Shown here in pieces: positions 1-6,187 of a stretch of 18,722 bases of DNA. This DNA comes from Rhizophlyctis rosea (Eukaryota; Chytridiomycota; Chytridiomycetes; Rhizophlyctidales; Rhizophlyctidaceae). Location: positions 1-18,722 of the forward strand of contig JADGJC010000540.1 of the NCBI GenBank assembly GCA_027596075.1, given 5' to 3'. Under the pieces are notes generated by a model. The model searched no databases and was not told the origin of the DNA. It saw only the letters and a list, made by a program, of their open reading frames with translations. A program made the position numbers and the translations under genes. The stretch's first letter is position 1; each line of letters starts with the position of its first letter.

Positions 1-317
1 TCTGGTTTCACCGCCAACTTGTTGTCCACTATCTGCAAAGTATTTTCGTCGTAATTCAATCCTAGCGTGACCACCTGTTGATCGTTTCTATCAATAGTGA
101 GAGGGTGGAATGTTGAGATGTCATTAATGTTCAAAGAGCCGTACTTGTTGTAATAAAACTCACTGAAGACCGATCGGAAAGGAGAATCCTCTGTCCCTAT
201 TTGCGTGATTATCGAACTTGAAGGAAGTGGTTTCAGTATCCCCGAGATGTAAGTTTCACCTATCAACCATGCACCCTGCAACTCAATCAAGTTACTGAAA
301 TACCTCGGTGCGTTCAT
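1..317 (-). CDS. Partial fibre-like (receptor-binding) protein, cut by window edge
   Basis: An open frame runs from an ATG at 317 off the left edge (105 codons visible, no stop). It begins MNAPRYFSNLIELQGAW. The last ~35 visible residues (LTIDRNDQQVVTLG, then LNYDENTLQIVDNKLAVKP) have the alternating hydrophobic pattern, a glycine turn and a final L-x-V that resemble the triple beta-spiral shaft repeat of adenovirus fibre and reovirus sigma proteins. From this I infer a trimeric spike or fibre; the family match is by eye only. It lies 53 bp downstream of the major capsid gene on the same strand, fitting a virion role. The frame also stays open upstream of the ATG to about 395, but without another start. 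Confidence is high that it is coding, low-to-moderate for the function. Confidence 0.6.
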   Translation of the reverse strand, partial: MNAPRYFSNLIELQGAWLIGETYISGILKPLPSSSIITQIGTEDSPFRSVFSEFYYNKYGSLNINDISTFHPLTIDRNDQQVVTLGLNYDENTLQIVDNKLAVKP

Positions 318-370
318 ATTATGATTAAAGCTGTCAAAAACAAAGTTGCAAATGAAGCGAGGGGTGACAT

Positions 371-1663
371 CTAGGCGAAGACCCTGTGGATATTAATGAG
401 GGTTCCAGTGACTTCGATGACCACGGAAACGGCGACGGTGATGTAACAAACGGCGGTAGGGTTGAAGTTTCCACTGTAGTTGGCGTTGATCACAATATTC
501 GGGTTGGCACTACCTACCATTGACAAGCCTGATGCGAAATCCTCCAGGGCCGAAAGGTACGAGAGGCCCGCCTTGAACGATTCAGTACAGTAGGAGGTAA
601 AGTCATCAACGCCGTTGGTGAAGGATTGCACATAACCCACTTGGTCCAAGTCGTGGATGCTTCCCGCCTGTGAGAGGTAGGTGACCATGAATGTTTCCAA
701 TCTCTTGGGCGTCCTTCCGTGACGGAATCGCTTGTTGGCTCCCGGATTCAAGATTTGGTTGGCCTCGATACTCCAAGAAGTCAAGCCCGCATCGGCGAAA
801 CGAGTATACTTGTCGTTGGCATTGTTGTTGTAGGTAGCGGTATCCCAATGTGTGAAATATACGCTGTCAATGGACGAATAGTTGCCGACGGCGGCATTGT
901 ACACCATCTCGTTTGCCCCGTTCCCATAAACTCGGAAGGTACGGAGTTCTTGCGCCGGAAACCATTCAGAGCGGCCACTGGCCACGGCCGAGGTGAGTGC
1001 CAAAACGAAACTGGGATCCGGGACAATGGAGCAGTAGACCAAGTAAGGATTCCTGATTTCGTATTTGGGAACCGTCCCACCCAGGAAGTAGTTGTCGGCA
1101 CCAGCGACACTCAACTCCAATTGCAACCCGCCTGCGAAAATTGGCAAAGGTATCGCCATGTCATTGCTCAAGAGCGAGGAATACAATTGCATAGTGAATT
1201 CTACTCCCTGGCCACCGCTGCCGGCGAACATGGTATCACTGCCGAAACCTTCTGAGATTTTCAACCACTTGCGCCTCGAATCAGATGAGGTGGAGAGGAA
1301 CATGGCGACCTGATCATCATATTCAAAGGTTTCGAGGACTTGACTGCCCGTCCTCAGAGTGATCCTGCTGAAACATCTGGAGCAACCTTGCTTCGAAGTA
1401 CGAATAGCGGCCAAGGCGTTGACATCGGTGATGACGTTGCCATTGGCGTCCTTCGGAATGACGGTGAATCGGAGATAACTCTGATACGTCCGCATAAACG
1501 AAGTGTTGCTAGCGAGAGTAAAGTTGATACTGGATGAACCAGAAGAGTCAAAGGCGGTGGTGGTCGAGATATTCGAAGGAGAAACCTCGACCCATTGTTC
1601 CATGTTCCCTGTGACCGCAGGATTCACGTAAGGATAGCGATAGGATGTCAAACGAGAAGTCAT
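371..1663 (-). CDS. MCP: Major capsid protein, double jelly-roll (Polinton/PLV type)
   Basis: The 430-residue protein starts MTSRLTSYRYPYVNPAV at the ATG at 1663; the codon just upstream is GTG and is less likely as the start. Features matching PLV/Maverick major capsid proteins are the length, the beta-rich composition, a first-domain stretch FMRTYQSYLRFTV, and the central block with GGLQLELSVAGADNYFLGG followed by PKYEIRNPYLVYCSIVPDP, which is typical of the junction between the two jelly rolls in this family. The C-terminus (ITVAVSVVIEVTGTL) is a hydrophobic beta strand. Known role: pseudo-hexameric capsomer of an icosahedral shell. It sits third in a minus-strand run penton, lysine-rich protein, MCP, fibre-like protein. 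A TATAAA lies only a few bases before the ATG. The assignment rests on fold-level motifs and neighbours. Confidence 0.85.
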   Translation of the reverse strand: MTSRLTSYRYPYVNPAVTGNMEQWVEVSPSNISTTTAFDSSGSSSINFTLASNTSFMRTYQSYLRFTVIPKDANGNVITDVNALAAIRTSKQGCSRCFSRITLRTGSQVLETFEYDDQVAMFLSTSSDSRRKWLKISEGFGSDTMFAGSGGQGVEFTMQLYSSLLSNDMAIPLPIFAGGLQLELSVAGADNYFLGGTVPKYEIRNPYLVYCSIVPDPSFVLALTSAVASGRSEWFPAQELRTFRVYGNGANEMVYNAAVGNYSSIDSVYFTHWDTATYNNNANDKYTRFADAGLTSWSIEANQILNPGANKRFRHGRTPKRLETFMVTYLSQAGSIHDLDQVGYVQSFTNGVDDFTSYCTESFKAGLSYLSALEDFASGLSMVGSANPNIVINANYSGNFNPTAVCYITVAVSVVIEVTGTLINIHRVFA

Positions 1664-1668
1664 CACTG

Positions 1669-1674
1669 TTTATA
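1669..1674 (-). promoter_or_regulatory. TATA-like box before the capsid gene
   Basis: TATAAA on the minus strand ends five bases before the capsid ATG at 1663. This is too close for an ordinary -30 TATA box unless the true start or leader differs. It may be a virus-specific late motif; the penton gene has a similar TTATAAAG close to its ATG. Confidence 0.4.
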
Positions 1675-1701
1675 GTAATCTCCAGAAAAAAAAATTGCGG
1701 C

Positions 1702-2292
1702 TCAAAGAACTCCATCCAAAATGTCGTATCCACCGCCGCCATAGTCATCTTCAGTCGAATAGTAGTTCGATGGTTTCTTTTGGGTCGCCCGTCCACGTGC
1801 AGGCTTTCTCGTAGGCTGTGGGGTCTCTTCGTCTGTTGAGATCTCGCCTTCTTCTTCTATCGTTTTCTTTCTTTTTGGCGGCGGCTTCTTGGCGGCGGCG
1901 GAGGCGCTCTTTTTCTTGGTCGCAGGCTTTTGCTTCGCCGGTTGACCTTGGTCTTCCTCTTGTTGCTTTTTCCATTTACGCAGGTCTTCCAATTCCTGCA
2001 ATTCGGCCTCACGTTTCTGCCTTTCTATATAGTCCTGTAATTTTCGGTCCGCCTCCTCTTGGATGCGTCTGTCAATTTCGTCGATCTCTTCCATCTTCTT
2101 CTCCAGAGCCGGCCGTTTACTCACAGGATACTTTTTCTTTTTTGCCTCCAATTGCGCCTTTCTCGCTTCTCTTGCTTTAGCAAGATTGGCCAGTTTCTTT
2201 TCCGTCATGACCGCCCTTCCCGACTTTTTCGCTGGTGGTTCCTCCTGATCCATAGATTCTGGCACTTGACTGATTTTTTCTTCTTCAGACAT
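1702..2292 (-). CDS. Lysine/glutamate-rich coiled-coil protein, possible virion core protein
   Basis: The 196-residue protein begins MSEEEKISQVPESMDQEEPP. Residues ~25-125 are almost entirely charged and helical (KAREARKAQLEAKKKKY, EEIDEIDRRIQEEADRK, LEDLRKWKKQQEED), predicting a long coiled coil. A basic, Ala/Pro-rich stretch follows (KPATKKKSASAAAKK, PPPKRKK), which looks like a nuclear localisation or DNA-binding tail, then an acidic patch (EEEGEISTDEE) and a Gly/Tyr-rich end. No family is recognised. It lies between penton and major capsid on the same strand (70 bp and 38 bp gaps), so a structural or DNA-condensing role in the particle is a reasonable inference. Confidence 0.75.
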   Translation of the reverse strand: MSEEEKISQVPESMDQEEPPAKKSGRAVMTEKKLANLAKAREARKAQLEAKKKKYPVSKRPALEKKMEEIDEIDRRIQEEADRKLQDYIERQKREAELQELEDLRKWKKQQEEDQGQPAKQKPATKKKSASAAAKKPPPKRKKTIEEEGEISTDEETPQPTRKPARGRATQKKPSNYYSTEDDYGGGGYDILDGVL

Positions 2293-2362
2293 GTCTTTTT
2301 AGCTTCTGTTATCGAAATAAATTCCAGTGCATTAGCAACGCGTTGGTATTACACTAGCAACT

Positions 2363-3088
2363 CTAGTTGTACGTAACTGGGTCATCTTCATCCAATGTGG
2401 CCATTTGGATCGTGAATCCTAGACCTCTGAAATCAATCTGTTGCATCGTATGGGGGTCGAGGAACCTCATCTTCATATACGACAGATTGGTCCCCATATC
2501 GAGAAAACTACCGGGATTCCTCCAATGACAATAGGCGCCTTGTGGGGAAGTCAGATCGACCAAGGCGATGGCGTTGATGGATTGGTTATTGACAAAGACC
2601 ATATCCTTGGTCGGTAACTGGTTGCAGGTCAGCAACAAGGAGGACGGACCGCTGAAATTGGAAACGGCCTGCCCTTGCCAACTGGTGCTCGGCATGGATT
2701 CGTTGTCCCGACCTTTTCCCAATATCTGGTAGGCGGTGGTCCCTCCGGCAAGACCGAGGATGGAAAAATTGACATTCGGGTTGTTGATGACCATGTTCCT
2801 CTGGGCTTCGTCATATTCCACGGTGTATGCGCCTCCGAGCGCAGCCTGGAGTATGGGAGGGAACGTGGCCGCATTCCAATCGCCCACGGGAATGGTGACG
2901 TATCTCACAGTCCCATTTTCCCTGATGGCGACGGTGTTGTTGTTCGTGCCGGTCGTATGGAAAGAAGAGGGAACATGGGTGGAGATGATTTTGAAGCGCC
3001 CGACATACGGATTCTGCGATACCGGCCATTCCGGCGCGTTGGTGTCCAAGGCTGTGGTCGAGTCAAGCACGTATTGTGTGTACACCAT
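2363..3088 (-). CDS. mCP: Minor capsid (penton) protein, single jelly-roll
   Basis: The 241-residue protein starts MVYTQYVLDSTTALDTN at the ATG at 3088. The frame runs open further upstream to 3346, but that part overlaps the packaging ATPase gene on the other strand and lacks protein-like character, so 3088 is chosen. The order of features matches PLV/Maverick penton proteins: an N-terminal FKIISTHVPSSFHTTGTNN strand pair, a VTIPVGDWNAATFPPIL segment (the 'G-x-Y/W then helix' element in which a peptide is loaded onto a test grid of ~10-residue helix), YTVEYDEAQRNMVI strands, and a C-terminal FRGLGFTIQMATL strand. Known role: fivefold vertices of the capsid. It is the first gene of the minus-strand virion run and diverges from the ATPase across 23 bp. 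Confidence 0.75.
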   Translation of the reverse strand: MVYTQYVLDSTTALDTNAPEWPVSQNPYVGRFKIISTHVPSSFHTTGTNNNTVAIRENGTVRYVTIPVGDWNAATFPPILQAALGGAYTVEYDEAQRNMVINNPNVNFSILGLAGGTTAYQILGKGRDNESMPSTSWQGQAVSNFSGPSSLLLTCNQLPTKDMVFVNNQSINAIALVDLTSPQGAYCHWRNPGSFLDMGTNLSYMKMRFLDPHTMQQIDFRGLGFTIQMATLDEDDPVTYN

Positions 3089-3111
3089 CTTTTCTTTGCT
3101 TACTTTATAAG
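3089..3111. promoter_or_regulatory. 23-bp divergent intergenic region with a TATA-like core
   Basis: Only 23 bp separate the penton ATG (minus) from the ATPase ATG (plus). It contains CTTTATAAG at 3103-3111, whose TTATAA core is symmetric. It lies about 15 bases before the penton ATG and immediately before the ATPase ATG. Any further promoter elements must lie inside the opposite coding sequence. Confidence 0.45.
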
Positions 3112-3834
3112 ATGACAAAGAAAGAAAAGAAACCGACGCAGTTCCAGATAGAACTCTTGCCTTGGAAGAGTAAGAGAACGCCAAAGGACCTCCCAGTTCC
3201 ACTCCCGCAACCAGGGAAGATATGTTGGACCCTCCTTGGAAAACGCCAATCCGGGAAGACCTTGCTTCTCTGCAACCTGATTCGCGCCTACAGGCGGCAA
3301 ATGGATCCGATAGTGATACTGAGTCCCACCCTCCACCTGGATCCAAAGTGGGAGTCCGTCTCGCACTACGACAACGTGGTGGGGAGCGACCGCGTGAACG
3401 ACGATGTGCTTTATGGCATAGTGCAGATGCAAAAAGAGAGGTTCGACAAGGAGCACCCCGAAGACTATCAGTGCCTCCTCGTTGTGGACGATGCCGGTAA
3501 CGATTTCAGGCGGGCAAACTTGCGACAGATGATGAACGTCCTCTACACCACGTTCAGGCACTATGGGGGGAACCTCATATGCGGGATTCAATCTCCACAA
3601 CACATGGAGTCGACTCAAATCAGTAACTCCACCCAGTGGTGTATATGGGACACCAATCAGAGGAGTTTGAAGAAGATCGCCACCGATCTCGCCACCAGCA
3701 GGATGAGCGAAAAGGCTTTGGAGGAGTATATCCGGGAAAATACGAAGCCGTTGTATTCATTCGTGTTCATCGATTACACCGCACCACCACAGGAAACATT
3801 CAGGGTCGGTTTCGGACAACCCTACATTACCTAA
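3112..3834 (+). CDS. A32/FtsK-HerA-type DNA packaging ATPase
   Basis: The 240-residue protein starts MTKKEKKPTQFQIELLPW at 3112. An upstream non-ATG extension to 3076 overlaps the penton start and is not favoured. Walker A is GKRQSGKT (residues ~46-53), Walker B is CLLVVDDAGND (~118-128), and GIQSPQ after it matches the conserved glutamine-bearing sensor motif of the A32 family. The length is typical of PLV, virophage and Maverick packaging ATPases. Known role: ATP-driven loading of viral DNA into the preformed capsid. It is convergent with the next gene, overlapping it by four bases (stop codons interleaved at 3831-3834). Confidence 0.93.
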   Translation: MTKKEKKPTQFQIELLPWKSKRTPKDLPVPLPQPGKICWTLLGKRQSGKTLLLCNLIRAYRRQMDPIVILSPTLHLDPKWESVSHYDNVVGSDRVNDDVLYGIVQMQKERFDKEHPEDYQCLLVVDDAGNDFRRANLRQMMNVLYTTFRHYGGNLICGIQSPQHMESTQISNSTQWCIWDTNQRSLKKIATDLATSRMSEKALEEYIRENTKPLYSFVFIDYTAPPQETFRVGFGQPYIT

Positions 3835-4193
3835 ACCCAATCAAAATCGGAGTCGGAATCGGAATCATAATCATCACATAGGCAATTCAAAAAACAAAAA
3901 GAATCGTGAACCAAATCTAATGAATTCCCACTAACGTATTTCCATTTGTACCCAACTTCATAGTTCAGGGAGGAGTCGTGGCATCTCGGACAGTTCCATT
4001 CGTCTTCACGAGCTCTTCTGATTCGCACAATGGCTGTGGTGTTCCCACAACAATCACGGTGGTTTACAACATTGATGGATGATTCCAGCATCATCTCTGC
4101 GAATTTTGGAAGAAACAATTTCTTCACGTCCAACCGATTGACGGCGGTGGGGATGTCAGCTGTGGGCAGCTGGAAAAAGGCGAGCGTTTTCAA
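3831..4193 (-). CDS. Small Cys-rich (zinc-binding-like) protein, start uncertain
   Basis: The open frame encodes up to 120 residues from a TTG at 4193; the first in-frame ATG codons are at residues 34-35 (about 4094), which would give ~87 residues. Further upstream in frame there is no ATG before a stop at ~4262. Visible features are HRDCCGNTT and WNCPRCHDSS, a likely zinc ribbon, then a Cys pair FLNCLCDDY and an acidic D/S tail (DYDSDSDSDFDWV). No family is recognised. It is preceded by a full promoter module (TGACGTCA, CGATGTAAA, TATAAG), the type that also precedes the recombinase and methylase genes, suggesting early expression. A missed 5' exon is possible because the promoter is clear but the start is not. 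Confidence 0.6.
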   Translation of the reverse strand: MKTLAFFQLPTADIPTAVNRLDVKKLFLPKFAEMMLESSINVVNHRDCCGNTTAIVRIRRAREDEWNCPRCHDSSLNYEVGYKWKYVSGNSLDLVHDSFCFLNCLCDDYDSDSDSDFDWV

Positions 4194-4241
4194 TGAATGC
4201 TTTATTGATGGTTCTCTGTCATGGGGTTTTGAGGGTACGAA

Positions 4242-4290
4242 ACTTATATCATATTTCTTTTACATCGGAATTGATCGCTAATGACGTCAT
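4242..4290 (-). promoter_or_regulatory. Candidate early promoter: CRE, CGATGTAAA, TATA
   Basis: On the minus strand, reading toward the gene ending at 3831: ATGACGTCAT (4281-4290, a CRE/ATF-type palindrome), AATTCCGATGTAAAA (4258-4272), then GATATAAG about 10 bases later (~4242-4249). The same order and spacing recur before the recombinase-like (10626) and methylase (14348) genes. Confidence 0.6.
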
Positions 4291-4300
4291 CGCTAAGGTT

Positions 4301-4318
4301 ATGTAACCGCGGTTACAT
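4301..4318. promoter_or_regulatory. 18-nt perfect palindrome upstream of small gene
   Basis: ATGTAACCGCGGTTACAT is a perfect palindrome ending 35 bases before the ATG at 4354. Near-identical sites occur at 9909-9922 and 16929-16944, each followed (in the direction of the downstream gene) by ATTTT. It is a likely dimeric transcription-factor site. Confidence 0.6.
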
Positions 4319-4353
4319 TTTAAGGATCAGAAAAAGCTTGTAAACAAACAAAC

Positions 4354-4560
4354 ATGTCAAAAAAGATTTCCATACCTCTAACCCAACCAACTTGTCCTTG
4401 CACCATGTGCGGCAAGGAGATACCTAATAGGCGGTCTTGGTGGTGGTGTAGTGAATGTTATCCCAAATGGCAGGAAAGCAAGAGCTACCCACACAGCCGC
4501 CTTGCGGCGCTGAACGCTCACAAGCGCAAGAGTCCGCTCCTGGAAGACAAAGATGGATAG
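4354..4560 (+). CDS. 68-residue zinc-ribbon-like protein
   Basis: MSKKISIPLTQPT is followed by CPCTMCGKEIPNRR and SWWWCSECYPKW: two CxxC pairs 15-16 residues apart, which is the layout of a small zinc ribbon. The C-terminal part (HSRLAALNAHKRKS) comes from a 26-nt sequence also found at 12397-12422, so the tail may be a recent insertion. It is preceded by the 18-nt palindrome and shares the CRE site region with its divergent neighbour. No specific function is recognised; DNA or protein binding is only a guess. Confidence 0.65.
   Translation: MSKKISIPLTQPTCPCTMCGKEIPNRRSWWWCSECYPKWQESKSYPHSRLAALNAHKRKSPLLEDKDG
4493..4518 (+). repeat. 26-nt palindrome-bearing repeat, copy 1 (copy 2 at 12397-12422)
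   Basis: An exact 26-nt match is shared with 12397-12422 in the same orientation. It contains GCCGC-CTT-GCGGC, a 5-bp hairpin. Both copies lie inside open frames, read in different frames and strands relative to the genes. Confidence 0.7.
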
Positions 4561-4649
4561 GTCGCTCCATAAACACGGAGACGAAAATGAAAAGCTTCAA
4601 AAAAAAACCCTAGTGTCCTATACTCATCCCCTTTCCCACTGGCTTCCTG

Positions 4650-4722
4650 AAAAACCCGCTGTTACTCACTGGCCGACTTTTTGAATTAGAAAACCCTGGC
4701 TTGTAAGTAACAGCGGGTTTTT
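4650..4722 (+). repeat. 73-bp palindromic element, copy a
   Basis: Arms AAAAACCCGCTGTTACT and AGTAACAGCGGGTTTTT (17 bp, perfect) enclose ~39 bp with the conserved centre TTTTTGAATTAGAAAACC. It is followed by GGACACACAGGC, the reverse of the GCCTGTGTGTCC flank seen at other copies. It sits between two convergent genes (stops at 4560 and 4739), where it could also end transcription from both sides. Confidence 0.9.
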
Positions 4723-4738
4723 GGACACACAGGCTTTT

Positions 4739-6187
4739 TCAATGGCATGTGATAAACTCCGCTCTGAAAGACTCGCTTGCAGGACGTGCCCACACCACTT
4801 GACCGCAGGAAATACACGCCTTCTCCTCCGGTTCCTTCAACTTTTTGCAAGTCAGACACTCGAAAGGGTTCTGATGGGCTACACTTTCCGCATGGAAAAC
4901 CCTTTCGGGCTCCAACCTTTCGAGTTCTGCACCGACCATCTCTCCCCTGATGCGCAAATTTTTCTGCCACCGGTACTTTTCGTGAACCTCCTCGACAATC
5001 TCCCGCCACTTGTGGTTCCACTCGATTGATCCGTAAGGTATGGAGGCCAATCGGGCGGCCAACTCCGTCAAGTTTTCGTCTGGCATAATGGGCTCAACTG
5101 ATACCAATTCGTCTTCCACATCCTTTAACAAGAAAGAAGGTTCCGGCTCGCGGGGGCCTTTGTAATATGAATCCCTCTTTTCCTCGCAATAGGGAAGGCA
5201 GATTTCCATCAACAGTGCATAATCCGGACTCGCCTGGTAAAGGTATCGCCGCTTGTTCTTCCCTCGTCCACCAGTGGATACCTGTTTCCTCTTCCTCTTC
5301 TTCCCCTCTTGCTCGTCTTCTTCTTCCTTTTCCACCTTGATTCCGTACACCTTCATGCCGAAGAATGCGTTAAGGACCTGTGCCACCAATCCGGACTTGA
5401 GATTTTTGACCGATGCGTCGAAATGGAAGTTGGCCCGTATCGCCTCCAGTGGGATGGAAGTCTCCATACTCTCCGGGAGATGATAATGATCCAAAGTGAT
5501 GTTGTTTTCTTTGAAAATTTTGTTCACCATGTGGTCGCCATCCTGCACCAATGTGTAGACGTTGTCAATAAAATCTTTTTTTTTGCGCCACACGACTTCC
5601 AAGTCGCTTTCACATGCGTCGTGAGGGAATTTGTGCCGGAAGATGTATTTGGCGATCTCCAGACGGTCATCCAGAGTTGCACGGTTGGAATAACTCTTGT
5701 AAAGTTTCTCCTCAAAGATGAACGGGTCCGTAATGTCGGCGATGCGGTTCCAGGAAAACACCAGATCGACCTTTTCGGCCAGATGATCCAAAAAGGCTGT
5801 GTTCTTCACGATGGCGGTGGTGTCCTCCATTGGGCGGATGCCGATATTGGCATATTCGCACAACATGTTGAAGGTCTGCCACTCGCTTGTGTTCTTGTTG
5901 GCCAAATCCTCAATGGCGATGTCCTTGCGCATCTGCTGATAGATGGGACAATCCGGATGGCGGATCGAGAGCAACTTTTCCCTCCCAAAGAGATTCTTGC
6001 GTGCACGGTACAAGTACATGCTGGTAGATTTGGGATGACGCACACGGAAGGCTGCCTGGAGGAAATCTCTCACGGGAATGAAGTTGGCATAATAGGCGAA
6101 AACTTTGTCAAATACATCTTTTTTATCGAAATTCACACCCACGGAGATACAGCCGTTGGTGATGACGCATCTGACGTTCGGGTCTCC
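4739..6187 (-). CDS. C-terminal half of primase-helicase, after an in-frame stop
   Basis: This frame is in phase with the upstream half (6188-8197) and is separated from it only by the TGA at 6188-6190. It gives 482 residues. It opens with RCVITNGCISVGVNFD (helicase motif V-like) and continues to DFLQAAFRVRHP (motif VI with its arginine), completing the SF2 helicase core. A basic segment GKKRKRKQ lies mid-way, and near the end there is a C2C2 zinc-finger pattern FECLTCKKLKEPEEKACISCGQ. There is no ATG near its beginning: the codon at 6142 is GTG and the first ATG is at ~6019, past motif VI, so it is not a natural separate gene. Either it is read through, the stop is an error, or the gene is broken. 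Confidence 0.75.
   Translation of the reverse strand, partial: GDPNVRCVITNGCISVGVNFDKKDVFDKVFAYYANFIPVRDFLQAAFRVRHPKSTSMYLYRARKNLFGREKLLSIRHPDCPIYQQMRKDIAIEDLANKNTSEWQTFNMLCEYANIGIRPMEDTTAIVKNTAFLDHLAEKVDLVFSWNRIADITDPFIFEEKLYKSYSNRATLDDRLEIAKYIFRHKFPHDACESDLEVVWRKKKDFIDNVYTLVQDGDHMVNKIFKENNITLDHYHLPESMETSIPLEAIRANFHFDASVKNLKSGLVAQVLNAFFGMKVYGIKVEKEEEDEQEGKKRKRKQVSTGGRGKNKRRYLYQASPDYALLMEICLPYCEEKRDSYYKGPREPEPSFLLKDVEDELVSVEPIMPDENLTELAARLASIPYGSIEWNHKWREIVEEVHEKYRWQKNLRIRGEMVGAELERLEPERVFHAESVAHQNPFECLTCKKLKEPEEKACISCGQVVWARPASESFRAEFITCH

Noticed and set aside
719..1255. 178-codon plus-strand open frame within the capsid gene
   Set aside because: Antisense shadow of the major capsid gene.
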